This document shows, in pieces, positions 53,588-64,000 of a stretch of DNA of 64,000 nucleotides (positions are counted from its first letter, which is position 1; each line of letters starts with the position of its first letter). The DNA is from Cymbomonas tetramitiformis (taxonomy: Eukaryota; Chlorophyta; Pyramimonadophyceae; Pyramimonadales; Pyramimonadaceae), in NCBI GenBank assembly GCA_001247695.2, contig LGRX02027130.1, positions 1-64,000 on the forward strand, in the 5' to 3' direction. A program made the position numbers and the translations under genes. The notes below the pieces were generated by a model, which saw nothing but the letters and a program-made list of their open reading frames with translations, made no database searches and was not told where the DNA came from.

Positions 53588-56500
53588 ATGTTTCAGACAC
53601 ACGATGCTACCATTTTGGACGAGCTTCTTACTCTGGATGAGATTACAACGTTGGCCGTTGCTAAGATCTCTGTGAATGATTCCGGGTCAAAGGCGAGGAC
53701 TTTTTTCCAGGACTACTCAATGTTCAAGTAAGATATTTTAAGTCTTCTGTTAGCTTTTTATTTTTCAACTCTTGGTACTCAGTTTTATTTTTGATGCAGG
53801 TGGAACATCCTGGCCTTTCAAAAGTCCACCAAAAAGAAGGTCAAGTCCACCGACCTTCTGGCTCAGTACCAGAGCCCGGAGTTTGATCAACGATTCTTCA
53901 CTCGGCTTTTGAAGATTCAGGAGTACCTGCAGGACAAGCCGAAGATTGAGGAAATCATCCGCCTCTGCTGCAACGCTCTTGGTAAAGGGTGTTGCCTTAA
54001 TTTTGACTCGTTGTACTCTAACAAGGAGTTGGAGAGGCTCACCCCGGCCCAGCAACTTCTTGTTTTCGAGGAGTGCAAAAAGAGCTTACCTTTCGTGGAG
54101 AACACTGTGGGAGGCGGTGTGAGGAAGATCACGGACAGCAAGAAACTGAAGGCGTTGGAGGGCTCACCAAAGCCTTCTCGGGTCATCACGTCTCCTAGAT
54201 CCTTTACGGATTGCTGTACTGCATTCTGGATGAGGACCAGTACGGTGGCACACATCCATGCCATGGGTGGAAAGGTCACGGACACGGAGAAGGCTACCCA
54301 ATGGATCGATAGCTTGCACGCAGGCAAACTGGACAGTGTTCTGTTGGGAGAGGTACGTATAGCTGTTTGAGGATTAGTTCACCATTCTTTTGTCAACCAT
54401 TAAAAATATTCTTTTAATTTCAGGCGGACAACCTGAAGCCACCTTCGGCTGCAAACACGGGCCGGCTTGGTGGGAAGGAGGACCTTTTCATCAAGAAGGC
54501 GGTGAAGAGGTACATTGACCACTGCCGTTGGAAGGAGGTCAGTGTGGAGACGAACACCCTTTCGGAAGGCGAGGAGGAGCAGGGCGAGTCTGAGGCTGCC
54601 CCGGAGAGTGGATCTGACATGGAGATGGAACTCGATGACTTCAGTCTCTCAGACGAAGAGGAAGAGGACCGAGAGGCCCGACTGAAAAGGAATGAAGATC
54701 GTAAGAAGCTTGAGGAGTTTGAGGCTCGCGCGGAGGCACTCAGCAGGCAGGAGAAAAGGAACCAAGAGTTCAAGGATGAACGGTGAGTGTTGTTGGGTTG
54801 TATATTTAAAAGGTAACCCCAGCACCCACCTCACTTATACACGGTTAAGTGTTTGCAGAAACAAGATGGATGAGATCGCAGCTCAACTCGAGGAAAAGGA
54901 AGCCCATGACAAGGAGGTGGCAGAGAGATTGCAAAGGAAGCTGGAGGAGAAGGCCGCAGAGGTACGGGCGGAGAAAGAGCGGAAGCAGGAGGCAGTAGTG
55001 GAGGAGAAGGAAACGGAAGAGGAAGTTGCTCCCGAGCCACTAGACCTCACCAGCGTGACATTGAACAAGGTGTTGCCCATGGGTGGTGCATTGCGTAATG
55101 GCACGGAGCCATTCTTTGATGAGACACGGTCGGAAGAACTCATGAGTTTCATCGCCGAGCGATGGTCGTCTTTGGAGTACGAGAAGGATTACATCGTGCA
55201 TGTTGTAGTCCGCGCTTCAAATGAAATTGCGAAAGCGGCCAGAGGACAGGCAAAGAAGAAGAAGACAGAAGACGACCCGAAGGTGATGTTCCGACTGCGC
55301 AAACACAAGCTGGCGGGAGCGGTGCAAGACCCCATCGTACTGACATCCCGTGCTATAATTGGAGCAGGTAAGAACTTCACCCCTTGCGGCTATAGTGGTC
55401 GGGGTTTCGGTGAAGTGCGTTCGCGGACTTACAAAGGTTTCCACACACAGGCATTCCCTTACTTACGTTGGTTTTAGGAACGTACGAGGAGATTGGCAAG
55501 GACTTGCATGCCACCTTGATGGAGGGAGTTGGGATCGCGGCGGTCATCACGGACGTGCCGTGGGGTGACGAGAAGGACACCGGGTACAACACGGCTGTTG
55601 ATTGGGGTGCGGCCCTGCGTGCAATAAGCACGATCTACGACTTCAACGCGGCATTGCCGGAGGAAAGTAAAAAGCATGACTTGGGGAAGGCTGATGGTGA
55701 AGCCATTGTGTTTGCAATGGGGGACATCACGGCAATCAACAACATCAACCACGAGGCCACGAAGAACCGTCTGAAGGTACCTTGGTCATTTTCCTGATTG
55801 AATGAATATGAACTTAACCCCGGATCACATTTGGACGTTGTTGTTTGAACAGGTGTACAAGAACATGCCGGGCTTTGTGTTGTTGGATGGAGTACGGCAG
55901 ACGGAGGTCCGAGGGAACACACCGGTTGCTTCGGGGCACCTGTACACGACACTGGCACGCTCGCTGAACAAGCCAAAGCTAGACTACAGGAAGGCGGTGG
56001 TGGCCCGCGCACCAGATCTTGTGGAACTTGCTGGAGTGAAAACTCTAACCAATTTCTTTTGTGGAAATGTTCTGGGCCCTTTGTCGGTGACTGAGTACCA
56101 AGCCTTGGAGAAGACCATTGAGGACAACGTCAAGGCCCATGGAGCCGCGGAGAACTGGTCAACCAAGAAGACTTCTGATGCGGTGAAAACCATTTGTGAC
56201 GAAGCCATGGAGGAGTTCCAGGAATATGCCCTTCCCTTCCAGGCCTTGCATTCTACCGGCACATTCAAGCATAACTGTCACGTTGCTGGTTGTGCCGCGT
56301 TGAAAGGACCTTGCCACGAGCTTGGGAAGACCCTGGTGGTGGGACAGAAGAGTGTGGAATTGGGGGAGTTCTTGGTGGAAAGGTACACCTCTTCTGGTGG
56401 GCAGGTGGTGATGGACCCATTCATGGGGTCCGGCAGCGCGGGGGTAGTGGCCCTACGCAAGGGACGCTGCTTCCTTGGATACGAGCAGAAACAGACGAAC

Positions 56501-56593
56501 TTTTTGTCAGCCGTTTTCCACCTGAGCAGCGCCCTGCAAAAGATGGTGGAGGGTGACGAGGAGTATGTCCTCCGCAAGTACGAGGCGCCTTAG
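53588..56593 (+). CDS. Six-exon amino-group DNA methyltransferase (N6A/N4C type)
   Basis: Exons 53588-53727, 53800-54352, 54424-54782, 54859-55367, 55478-55776 and 55853-56593 join with consistent phases through GT-AG introns to give 866 residues. The first in-frame ATG of exon 1 (MFQTHD) is used; an upstream acceptor at 53482 could add residues. The N-terminal third is helical and unrecognised, then an acidic coiled-coil stretch (DMEMELDDFSLSDEEEEDRE onward). Motif IV-like AAVITDVPWGD lies at about residue 546 and the SAM motif VVMDPFMGSGSAGVVALRKGR at about 805, followed by GYEQKQTNF. Motif IV before motif I is the beta-class order of bacterial and phage N6-adenine/N4-cytosine methyltransferases. 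It presumably methylates DNA; substrate base is unknown. Confidence 0.85.
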
Positions 56594-56616
56594 GACCTTC
56601 TTGCTATTTTGGCCAC

Positions 56617-56890
56617 GTGTAAGCGGGAAGGTCCCAAAGGATGAAGAGCTGTAAGATTCAGTTTTTGCCGCGGCACGACTTAGCCAACAGCCGATGCAGA
56701 ATAGAAGCCTAACGGGAAGGTCTTACGCGAGTCGAGAAGGGGCAGCTCCGCTGCGTTAGTATTGAGGTGTGAGAATAGCCTGAGGAAAGTTTTGCGCGAG
56801 TCGAGAAGGGGCAGCTCCGCTGCGTTAGTATTGAGGTGCAAAAATTGCCAAACTTGATTTGTCGTTTGTAATTATGTTGTAAGCTGGCCC
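56617..56890 (-). repeat. Subterminal inverted repeat, right
   Basis: Mirrors 52665-52955. Two copies of GGGGCAGCTCCGCTGCGTTA lie about 76 bp apart (56743 and 56809). Confidence 0.85.
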
Positions 56891-57151
56891 ACAGAAAAGT
56901 CATAATGTTGTAATTATGTTGTAAGCTGTCACATAGAAAAGTCATAACGTACTCAAACGGAATAAAATATCAAGGGAGTCTCATAAAATACTTTTTTCAA
57001 GAAACGTATACAATAAAATTCTCCAATTTTTAGGGCCGTTTTAACCAGTTGTATTCATGGGTCCTTCACAGTGGTGGCATTATTAAACCACGTATAATTT
57101 TGAAAATCTCGGGTCCTCGTAACCTCGTAACCTCGTCAGTTTTGAAAGTTG

Positions 57152-59663
57152 TATAATGTATACATATATATCCCACCTGATACACTTTGGCACTATAGCC
57201 GTACATAAGAGTGGGAAGGACAAGTGCATCGCTGTAAGACTGTTTGATATAGTCCCAGTGTTGAAGGCAGAATATGGCACCCGAATAACAGCTGATAACT
57301 GTTGGTGACCACCATGCAAGACCTTCCAAGCGTAACTCCTTTGTCCTGAGATGCAAGTGAATTGTTCATAATATGTTGACATCACATAAAAGCATTCTGA
57401 TAAAAACCCTATATATTCACATGAGTTGTCATCATTACAAATGACATGGGTTTTGAATCGTCGAAATGAGTATAACTCCGATGAATTCATTAGTACAGAA
57501 TAGTTGTTGAGATTATTCCTCCGGCTGGAATGCAATCATTCACAATCCTTGTACATTCCGGTGACAAAATATTGCATTGGACTGATCACCACATTTGGTA
57601 TAATCTGTGATATATAAGTCACCAGAGAAAGCATTGAATCAGCACAATGTTGTCTAGACTCACAAAGATGAGTAACAGATATTCTCAGATGTAATAAATA
57701 GAGGCACAATGTGACCTACGCTAAAATCGCGTATGCTCGGGCACTGTATTGTGACCTGCGCTGAGATCGCGTATGCATGGACACAATATGACTCGTGCCA
57801 ATGACGTGGACACAATTCATACAACCTCCGGTACAATCGGACAAGGTTGACTGCCACGACATCACATCTGAAATCAATAAATCACTCAGAGAGAAGGTGT
57901 TGACATCAGTATAGCACCATTATACATATAGTCATGAGGATTTTAAAGAAGACACAGTCTCTCCGATATTGACAAACATGGTACACATATTACCATGCTC
58001 TCTGATTATATATTGATATCCCACAGCATACGATGATGGTAATAGCAAACCACTTCGCCGCGGGAGGGTAGTGTTGTATATATACAGCACATGCTTGGGC
58101 ACTATATCACCCACGCTGATGACGTGAATTCGGGCTGCATCCCAAAGACTGCGATGCACCTTTGGTGCAATGGGCTGCAACCCGAGAGTTGCTATCCAGC
58201 TTCATAGTAAGCTATCCCGTCATCACATAGAGGTCGGACCTCTGTTGTATTTAAACGGCGCTTGACAACCGCCTAGCAATACACTTCCTTGAGGGGGGAA
58301 GATGATAAGCTAAAAATACAACTAAAACCAAATAAATAATAAAGACAAATAATAAAATAAAACAATTAAGTTGCATCATCGTTTTTGCTTTGGTAAGCCT
58401 GACTATATACAGTCAAACCATGCAGAACTCCATGAAGTTGACACATATAAGTATCAAACATTTCTAAGGTCATCAACCATGACATACATATGAGCTTGAT
58501 TTTGAAGACCTAGACATTGTATACCTCTGGTCTAGCATATATCCAGACTAGAATTGTTTATTGACACGGTGCAAGCACTATAGCCTCTGCCACCGATGAT
58601 CATTGAAAAAGGGCAACCATTCTTGATATTTCATATATATCATCTGATTGGATCATTAAAGGTGTCAAGATTACTCAATGCAATATGCAGGCTACGGCCT
58701 GAGTACAACACCTAGATAGGTCAAAGCCACTGAGCTGACCAATGCAGCATAAATGCTAACTGCCTTTGAAGGCTACATAATAAGCCTATTGCCCTTATGT
58801 CTTGAAATGTATCCGTGTATTGGCATCTCTTTGAGGTAATCATACCTGCCGAATGAGCCATACCAACCATCTTGTATTCATGGATCATTACATATCTGAT
58901 CATACCGCCATTGAACAAAGCCTATGCAGTGAGATTATTATATCACAAGGCATTTCAGTGGTACGCATCAAACAATTGCATTGCAGCAAAGATCATCAGC
59001 TCTTCATCATACCTAAAGGTTGAGTTGTTGTCAAAAGTATTGATTCATCAGACTCCATTTCTCAAAGGTCTATCATGGAGGACAGAATCTGTGCAATCAT
59101 GGCTATTCAGCCTCCAACATAGCTAACATAGCTATCCAGCTTATGACCCAACCGTTGTTAAGCAGCCTCCACGCCATATGGCTAAAAGATGGCAAGCAAT
59201 CTCTTCGGTCATTCTTGGGCATAGAGCAATCAAGCACAGCCAGTTCAAGATGTTTATCCCGAGATTCTCCAAGAATTACTCATGTTTTCCATGTGTCATT
59301 TGAAAATAGCCAATATACCGCCCTATGATGGGAGTCATCTCCTTCAGCGAGGGGAAGTGGTTATGCTGTAAAGTTGACCAATCTGATCATCACAAAAGTG
59401 ACAGATTTGAGAAAATCGATTGAAACTTGTATTGAAATGAATTCCTTACAATAAGGTATTGCACCTAAAGGAATAAAGGTTTCATCGTCTGAAATAGGAA
59501 AAGAGTTTTACATTGACTCTAGTTCCTGAATCCAGAATCACATAGTCTATCCTATGCATATAAAAAGTACATTAGATTCGGATTCTGAGTTTACAAGTGG
59601 ACTTGAATGCACTCGGGTTTGTACTGAGTTGCAATTGTCCAAAGTTTTTATTCTGACATCACT
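57152..59663 (+). mobile_element. LTR element C, continuation (rearranged pol)
   Basis: Resumes the element split at 52347. 57152-57315 and 58305-58600 match copy B (inverted, 32100-31690). 57316-58304 is an extra 1 kb absent from copy B and shows no gene. 58590-58790 is a pol chromodomain relic and 58960-59330 an RT relic, in that order. The copy is cut at 59663 by the start of LTR D. Confidence 0.6.
58960..59330 (+). pseudogene. Degenerate gypsy RT fragment (copy C)
   Basis: Scattered frames match 5590-5870 of the pol gene (for example KQSLRSFLGIE and AAKIISSSSYL as a shifted reading). Multiple indels and stops make it non-coding. Confidence 0.7.
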
Positions 59664-60298
59664 TGATAAGGACTGAGCTATGCGAGTCCTGTTATAATAT
59701 TCAATATTATCAATAATCACTGTGCAGTTGAACAGCATACACAAGTGAACAATATAGCGGAATGTGAGTGCAGTCTCTGAGTAATCAGCTGCTGAAGCAC
59801 AACGCTTCCTCACTTAAGTACCTACGTCTCCCATCATCTTAGATGGTACCGCCATTGGGTTGTGAACCCGAGACGTAGGTTGAACGACCAGCATTGTGGA
59901 AACGACTAGTTCGTTCATGCTGCGCATGCGTGTTCTGCACATGCTAAAAGCGAAAGATGGTTCTTGAAGAATCGACAAGATGTATCTTTGCTTTGTCATC
60001 TTCGAGTTCGGAGTACGAACTCTTGATGACAATGTCATTCAAGTATTTCCTTGAATAATTACAGATGATGTGACATATCATCTGGCGACCTGTACAGTCA
60101 TCGTCGACTGTAATGACGACTGTCATAATGATGTATGACGCGACTCGACGTGTACAGTCGTGATCGATCGTACTGTCGACTGTCATATTAATATATGACA
60201 CGACATGACATGACATGATATGACATGATATGACATGTCTGACAGGTATGACACGTATGACATGTATGACACATATGTCATCGGTCATGACCCTGACA
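59664..60298 (-). repeat. LTR D (minus orientation)
   Basis: On the minus strand it starts TGTCAGGGTCATGACC (60298) and ends CCTTATCA (59664). A polypurine tract lies at 60299-60312. It retains the three-way junction (59820-59880) with a different but fully paired 11-bp closing stem. Confidence 0.8.
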
Positions 60299-60312
60299 GA
60301 TCTCCCCTCTTA
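60299..60312 (-). promoter_or_regulatory. Polypurine tract of copy D
   Basis: The minus-strand sequence TAAGAGGGGAGATC precedes LTR D, as in copies A and B. Confidence 0.7.
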
Positions 60313-63300
60313 AGAGAGTTGTGACCTCACAACGGGCACACCTTTTGTATATGTCTTTGATGTCTTTGTTGTTGTCGCTTCTTGCTGGTACCAGTCTTCT
60401 TACACCGATTTGAGGCGTCCCTCATGGTGTTTTTAGGTTATTTGGGGGAACTGAGTCCACTTTAGTCCCTCACCTTACAGTTCTTAGGATGTAGCCCACC
60501 TTTCTGCAAATCGTATCGTATTTCAGAGTGACGTTTGAAGGTTCAATGAATTGCGTTTCGTGATGCAGATTGACGCTGGATTACTGATTGATCCATACGT
60601 ATCGTGCGTCAGAGTGACGATTCAAAGCATCCGAAGTATACGTTACGGATTTATTGCGCTTGCCGTCGTCGCTTTTGCGATCGATGATCCCACGATTTAA
60701 CAATTTATAATCGAACGATTCTCGGCCTTATATATACAACTGATCGACGAAAACCCTTGGGTACATGTTTCCACAGTTATATATAGTGCACCCAACCCTT
60801 CCTCCCCTCCTGAAGCTACTATGGAGGTTCACAGGCGGCAACGGGGAGCCCGTGTTTGTTTCCGGAGTTATTTCACCGGGGGCTTGTTTTAATGCAAACG
60901 GAGTGGCCCTGCTTAACGGGATTGGACTTATAATCCTTTACCCGGTCTGCTCAACTCCTCAATATTTGGTCCGGTACGCGCGCTTTGACGAACATCTATC
61001 GCGATGAGTGAGAATGGATTCGTCACGTACTAATGTGAAATTTCTTTAGTCATGTTTGTCAAGCACAACTTAGGATCACAACTCCGTCTACCTCAGTCGA
61101 TATCTCCGGTAGCTCGGATGACTGGCCAAAATCCGATGACAAACCACGGTTTTGGCAAAGGTAGCATTTAGCAGTTTTTATTTATCCACAGATATGATAT
61201 CTCGCATGTGTGCGTATCTGTGCAAGGGTATGATTTACACAAGGCTCACTACACCTTAGCAAGGAAGGATCAATTCCTGCTCCTGTCATATCAATTTGAT
61301 GCAGGGTAAAAAATGTTAGGGATATAACCCTGCAGTTCTCGGGCTGCAGCCCATTGCACCGAAGGTGCATCGCAGTCTTTGGGATGCAGCCCTGCAGTTC
61401 TTGGGATGCAGCCCTGCAGTTCTTGGGATGCAGCCCTGATATATATATGACCAATGGACGAAAACCTCTTGGTACATGTTTCCACGGCCTGATTATTATT
61501 TGGTCGGCAATTATTGGCAAAAGTCATCGGCTATCAGCTTTTGACTCAGAAGCCACAATGTTATAGAAGCTTCGACCTATTGTGATCATATGCGGCAGTT
61601 ATGCTTTCAGCATACGTAGACAATATGATTATGTGGAACTTATAATCCCACTTAAGTTGCATCATGATAAATTTATCCAGGTGTTAACAAGTGTTCAGGA
61701 TTTGATAAGGGGTTGACGCCCCACAAGTAAAAGGTCACTGTCTCATAAGGCTCGCCTCATGTGTGCGGCTTTGAGGATTAGTGTCCTGGTGAGGCACAGT
61801 CATGATGCTTCCTAGTCCATAATGGAGCTGGAAATGAGAATGCTTTAGATATCCGAAGACAGGAAGGCTTTTAGTTGGCCAGAGTTACTGTCAAGATGCT
61901 TAACCTTGATGGAATGGCATTCGGATATAAACTGTGTAACTATGCATGACTTATGCATTGGTATATGACTTTGATGAATTGTTTCTTATCATGAACCTGG
62001 AAGGAATGTCGGGCAAAAAGCTAGAGTGACGGATTTACTCACTCGGCTTTGCTGTTTATGGAATTCGATGCCTGGTGGCACAACTGGCAATCCTTTGATC
62101 AGATGCTTTCCTAAAGACATTGGCAACAACTTGTGTGCCAGCTTCTCTAGATTTGGGGAGAAACCATGGATCAACAATTTATCAATCAAAACACATGTAT
62201 CAAGGTTGAATCATCGAATCCTTCAACTCTTGAATTTCGACAATCAGCATCTCAGGCTGTTGACGTCAAAGTGATGGTCGTAAGCTTACAATATAGCTTA
62301 TTCGCATTTGAAAAACCATCGTTCTCCTATGTCAGTGCCCTTCATATAATATGATAGAGCCGGAGAAATATGCATCTATGATTTCTTCATAATGAACTTT
62401 ATGTGTCAATAAGTCAAATAAGACTTCATTTGATGTTTCAATCGGCATGATGTACCGTGTTATCAACTTTATGGCTGCTACATACAGATGTTGGAACTTT
62501 TTATAAGATTTTTTAATTTTCCAAGCAAAATCACAATGATGTAAATCAATTTGTGGCAGCTGTATGAAAATGAATGAATCTATACCTTCCTCCCCTCGCA
62601 AAAAGAGGTGTATCAAACCAATCAGATGGTGATGGAGGATGTTATTTAATCATTATGTTATGTGAAAAATGATTTGATAGAGAATCAGACTGAGATTACT
62701 CATCGAATGCTTTAGAGGTAACAATGTCAATCTGAACATTGATTCTCTCTACGTCATATTGGCGATATGCCTGTCGATTTTAAATGTGGCAAATGCCAGA
62801 TGATGTCAAATGCAGTTGTTGGTTTTAAGTTCACATATATTTGTCAGTTCAGGATCACTATAGTGTACCCAACTTAGACAATGGTTCTGGAAAATGATTG
62901 TCATGATGAACAAAGAAATCAGTGATGGTATCGAAGTTAACTTTGGTATCGAAGCTAATGGTTGACTCTCCATTAAAGAAGTGTCCGTAATGACAACTTA
63001 CTACGAGTTGCATTTTCGTAGTTGATGGATGGCTGAAATGGACAACCATGTTCTATTCATAAGGTATGACATGGCATTGCCTAGTGATATGTGATGATCA
63101 CTTATCTCAATGGTGCCCATTTATTTTTGGGCAAACATTATTCAGAGACTTGTTATGATAAAGAAGCATGAATGATGGATGTGTCATTTCAATCCGTTAG
63201 AATTGTGACTTGTTGATGACTATAAAATTTCTGTCACTTTCCAGAATGAGGATGAACTGCGCTTGGAAACCAGCTGTAGATTGCGGTGGTCTGGCTTTTC

Positions 63301-64000
63301 CCAAAACTTCGTGGCCTAATGGTCGAGGCAACAAGTTTCTAAACATTCCAGAATGAACTTTCAGAGAGTCATGATTCTTTAATGAAGCATGCGTGTCTTA
63401 TGTGTTGGAATGATGTGAACCACAAGTATGATGTCAATCTATATGTGGATGGTTTATACAATTATATGCTATTCCACAAATAAGATAGTGATGTCAGAAT
63501 GAAAACTTTGGACAGTTGCAACTCAGTACATACCTGAGTGCATTCAAATCCACTTGTATGCTCAGAATCTGAATCTAATGTACTTGTATATGTACAGGAT
63601 AGAATATATTTTCTATGTGATTCTGGATTCAGGAATTAGAGTCAATGAAAAACTCCTTTCCTATTTCAGAGGATGAAACCTTTATTCTTTAGGTGCAATA
63701 CCTTATCTTACAAGTTTCAATCGATTTTTTCAAATATGTCACTTATGGTGATCAGACTGGTCAATTTTACAGCATAACCATTCCCCTCGCTGAAGGAGAT
63801 GACTCCCATCATAGGGTGGTATTTTGGCTGTTTTCTTGACACATGGAAAACATGAGTAACTCTTGGACAATGTTGGGATAAACATCTTAGATTAGCTGTG
63901 CTTGATCGCTCTATGCCCAAGAATGACCGAAGAGATTGCTTGCCATTTTTCAGCCATATAGCGTGGAGGCTGCTTAAGAACGGTTGGGTCATAAGCTAAA
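60313..64000 (-). mobile_element. Internal region of LTR element D (runs off window)
   Basis: Collinear with 27604-31050 of copy B in the same orientation. It holds about three copies of a 22-bp unit CAGTTCTTGGGATGCAGCCC (61377-61438). Frames are broken throughout. Near the edge (63992-63717) an RT relic is present on the minus strand. The 5' part lies beyond 64000. Confidence 0.65.
63717..63992 (-). pseudogene. Degenerate gypsy RT fragment (copy D)
   Basis: LKNGKQSLRSFLGIE matches the connection region of the pol gene near 5800. The surrounding frame is broken and it is non-functional. Confidence 0.7.

Larger units (their letters stand above)
52348..57151. mobile_element. 4.8-kb TIR DNA element carrying a DNA methyltransferase
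   Basis: Bounded by 9-bp duplications TATAATGTA. Terminal 21 bp are imperfectly inverted (CA at both tips, ending GACGAGG), followed by a better conserved TTACGAGG. About 280-bp subterminal inverted repeats (52665-52955 and 56617-56890) contain two copies each of a block CGCAGCGGAGCTGCCCCTTC in mirrored order. The only recognised gene is the methyltransferase (53588-56593). No transposase was recognised, so the element may be mobilised in trans or by an unfamiliar domain in the N-terminal part of that protein. Superfamily is unassigned; 9-bp duplications occur in MULEs. Confidence 0.85.

Overview
The window is eukaryotic nuclear DNA made almost entirely of nested mobile elements. Evidence for a eukaryote: spliceosomal GT-AG introns of about 70-350 bp that restore reading frames, chromodomains, a hAT transposase, Ty3/gypsy-type pol, and a non-LTR retrotransposon. 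No conserved host housekeeping gene, rRNA or CRISPR array was found. The non-LTR element carries both an APE and a restriction-like endonuclease. That architecture is known from the Dualen/RandI group first described in Chlamydomonas, so an alga or another protist is the best guess; the species cannot be named from this sequence.

Layout. 1-2790: no recognisable gene. 2794-9225: 3' part of a chromodomain-bearing Ty3/gypsy element (+), with pol, polypurine tract and 3' LTR. Its RT is split by a 2.5-kb terminal-inverted-repeat (TIR) element (2954-5478, 11-bp target duplication), its integrase core is deleted and two RNase H catalytic aspartates are lost. 9252-26613: a six-exon hAT transposase gene with an N-terminal chromodomain and a BED finger. 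One exon is split by a 14.1-kb non-LTR retrotransposon on the minus strand (10486-24568, 10-bp target duplication). 26946-about 35700: an LTR fragment, then a degenerate minus-strand LTR element of the same family (LTR 27058-27588). 35863-43700: two consecutive gag-like genes (the second broken by two MITEs), a FAR1/MULE-like zinc-finger fragment, an exon of a C5-cytosine DNA methyltransferase, and a possible polypurine tract plus LTR. 43700-48296: repeats, a 262-bp MITE and a distant pair of perfect 31-bp inverted repeats. 48297-59663: a plus-strand LTR element of the gypsy family. It is interrupted by a 4.8-kb DNA element (52348-57151, 9-bp target duplication, TIRs) whose only recognisable gene is a six-exon amino-group (N6-adenine/N4-cytosine type) DNA methyltransferase. 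59664-64000: a further minus-strand copy of the LTR family, running off the window.

The strongest candidates for undescribed biology are: (i) the methyltransferase-carrying TIR element, with an empty site visible in a paralogous copy in this window; (ii) the giant dual-endonuclease retrotransposon, which also encodes a Ulp1-like protease and a membrane/glycoprotein-like segment; (iii) compensatory base changes in a three-way-junction RNA structure and neighbouring hairpins shared by all four LTRs; and (iv) the chromodomain-BED-hAT fusion. Two unrelated DNA methyltransferase genes lie in mobile contexts about 11 kb apart.

All assignments come from reading the sequence by eye. No alignment, profile search or folding program was run.
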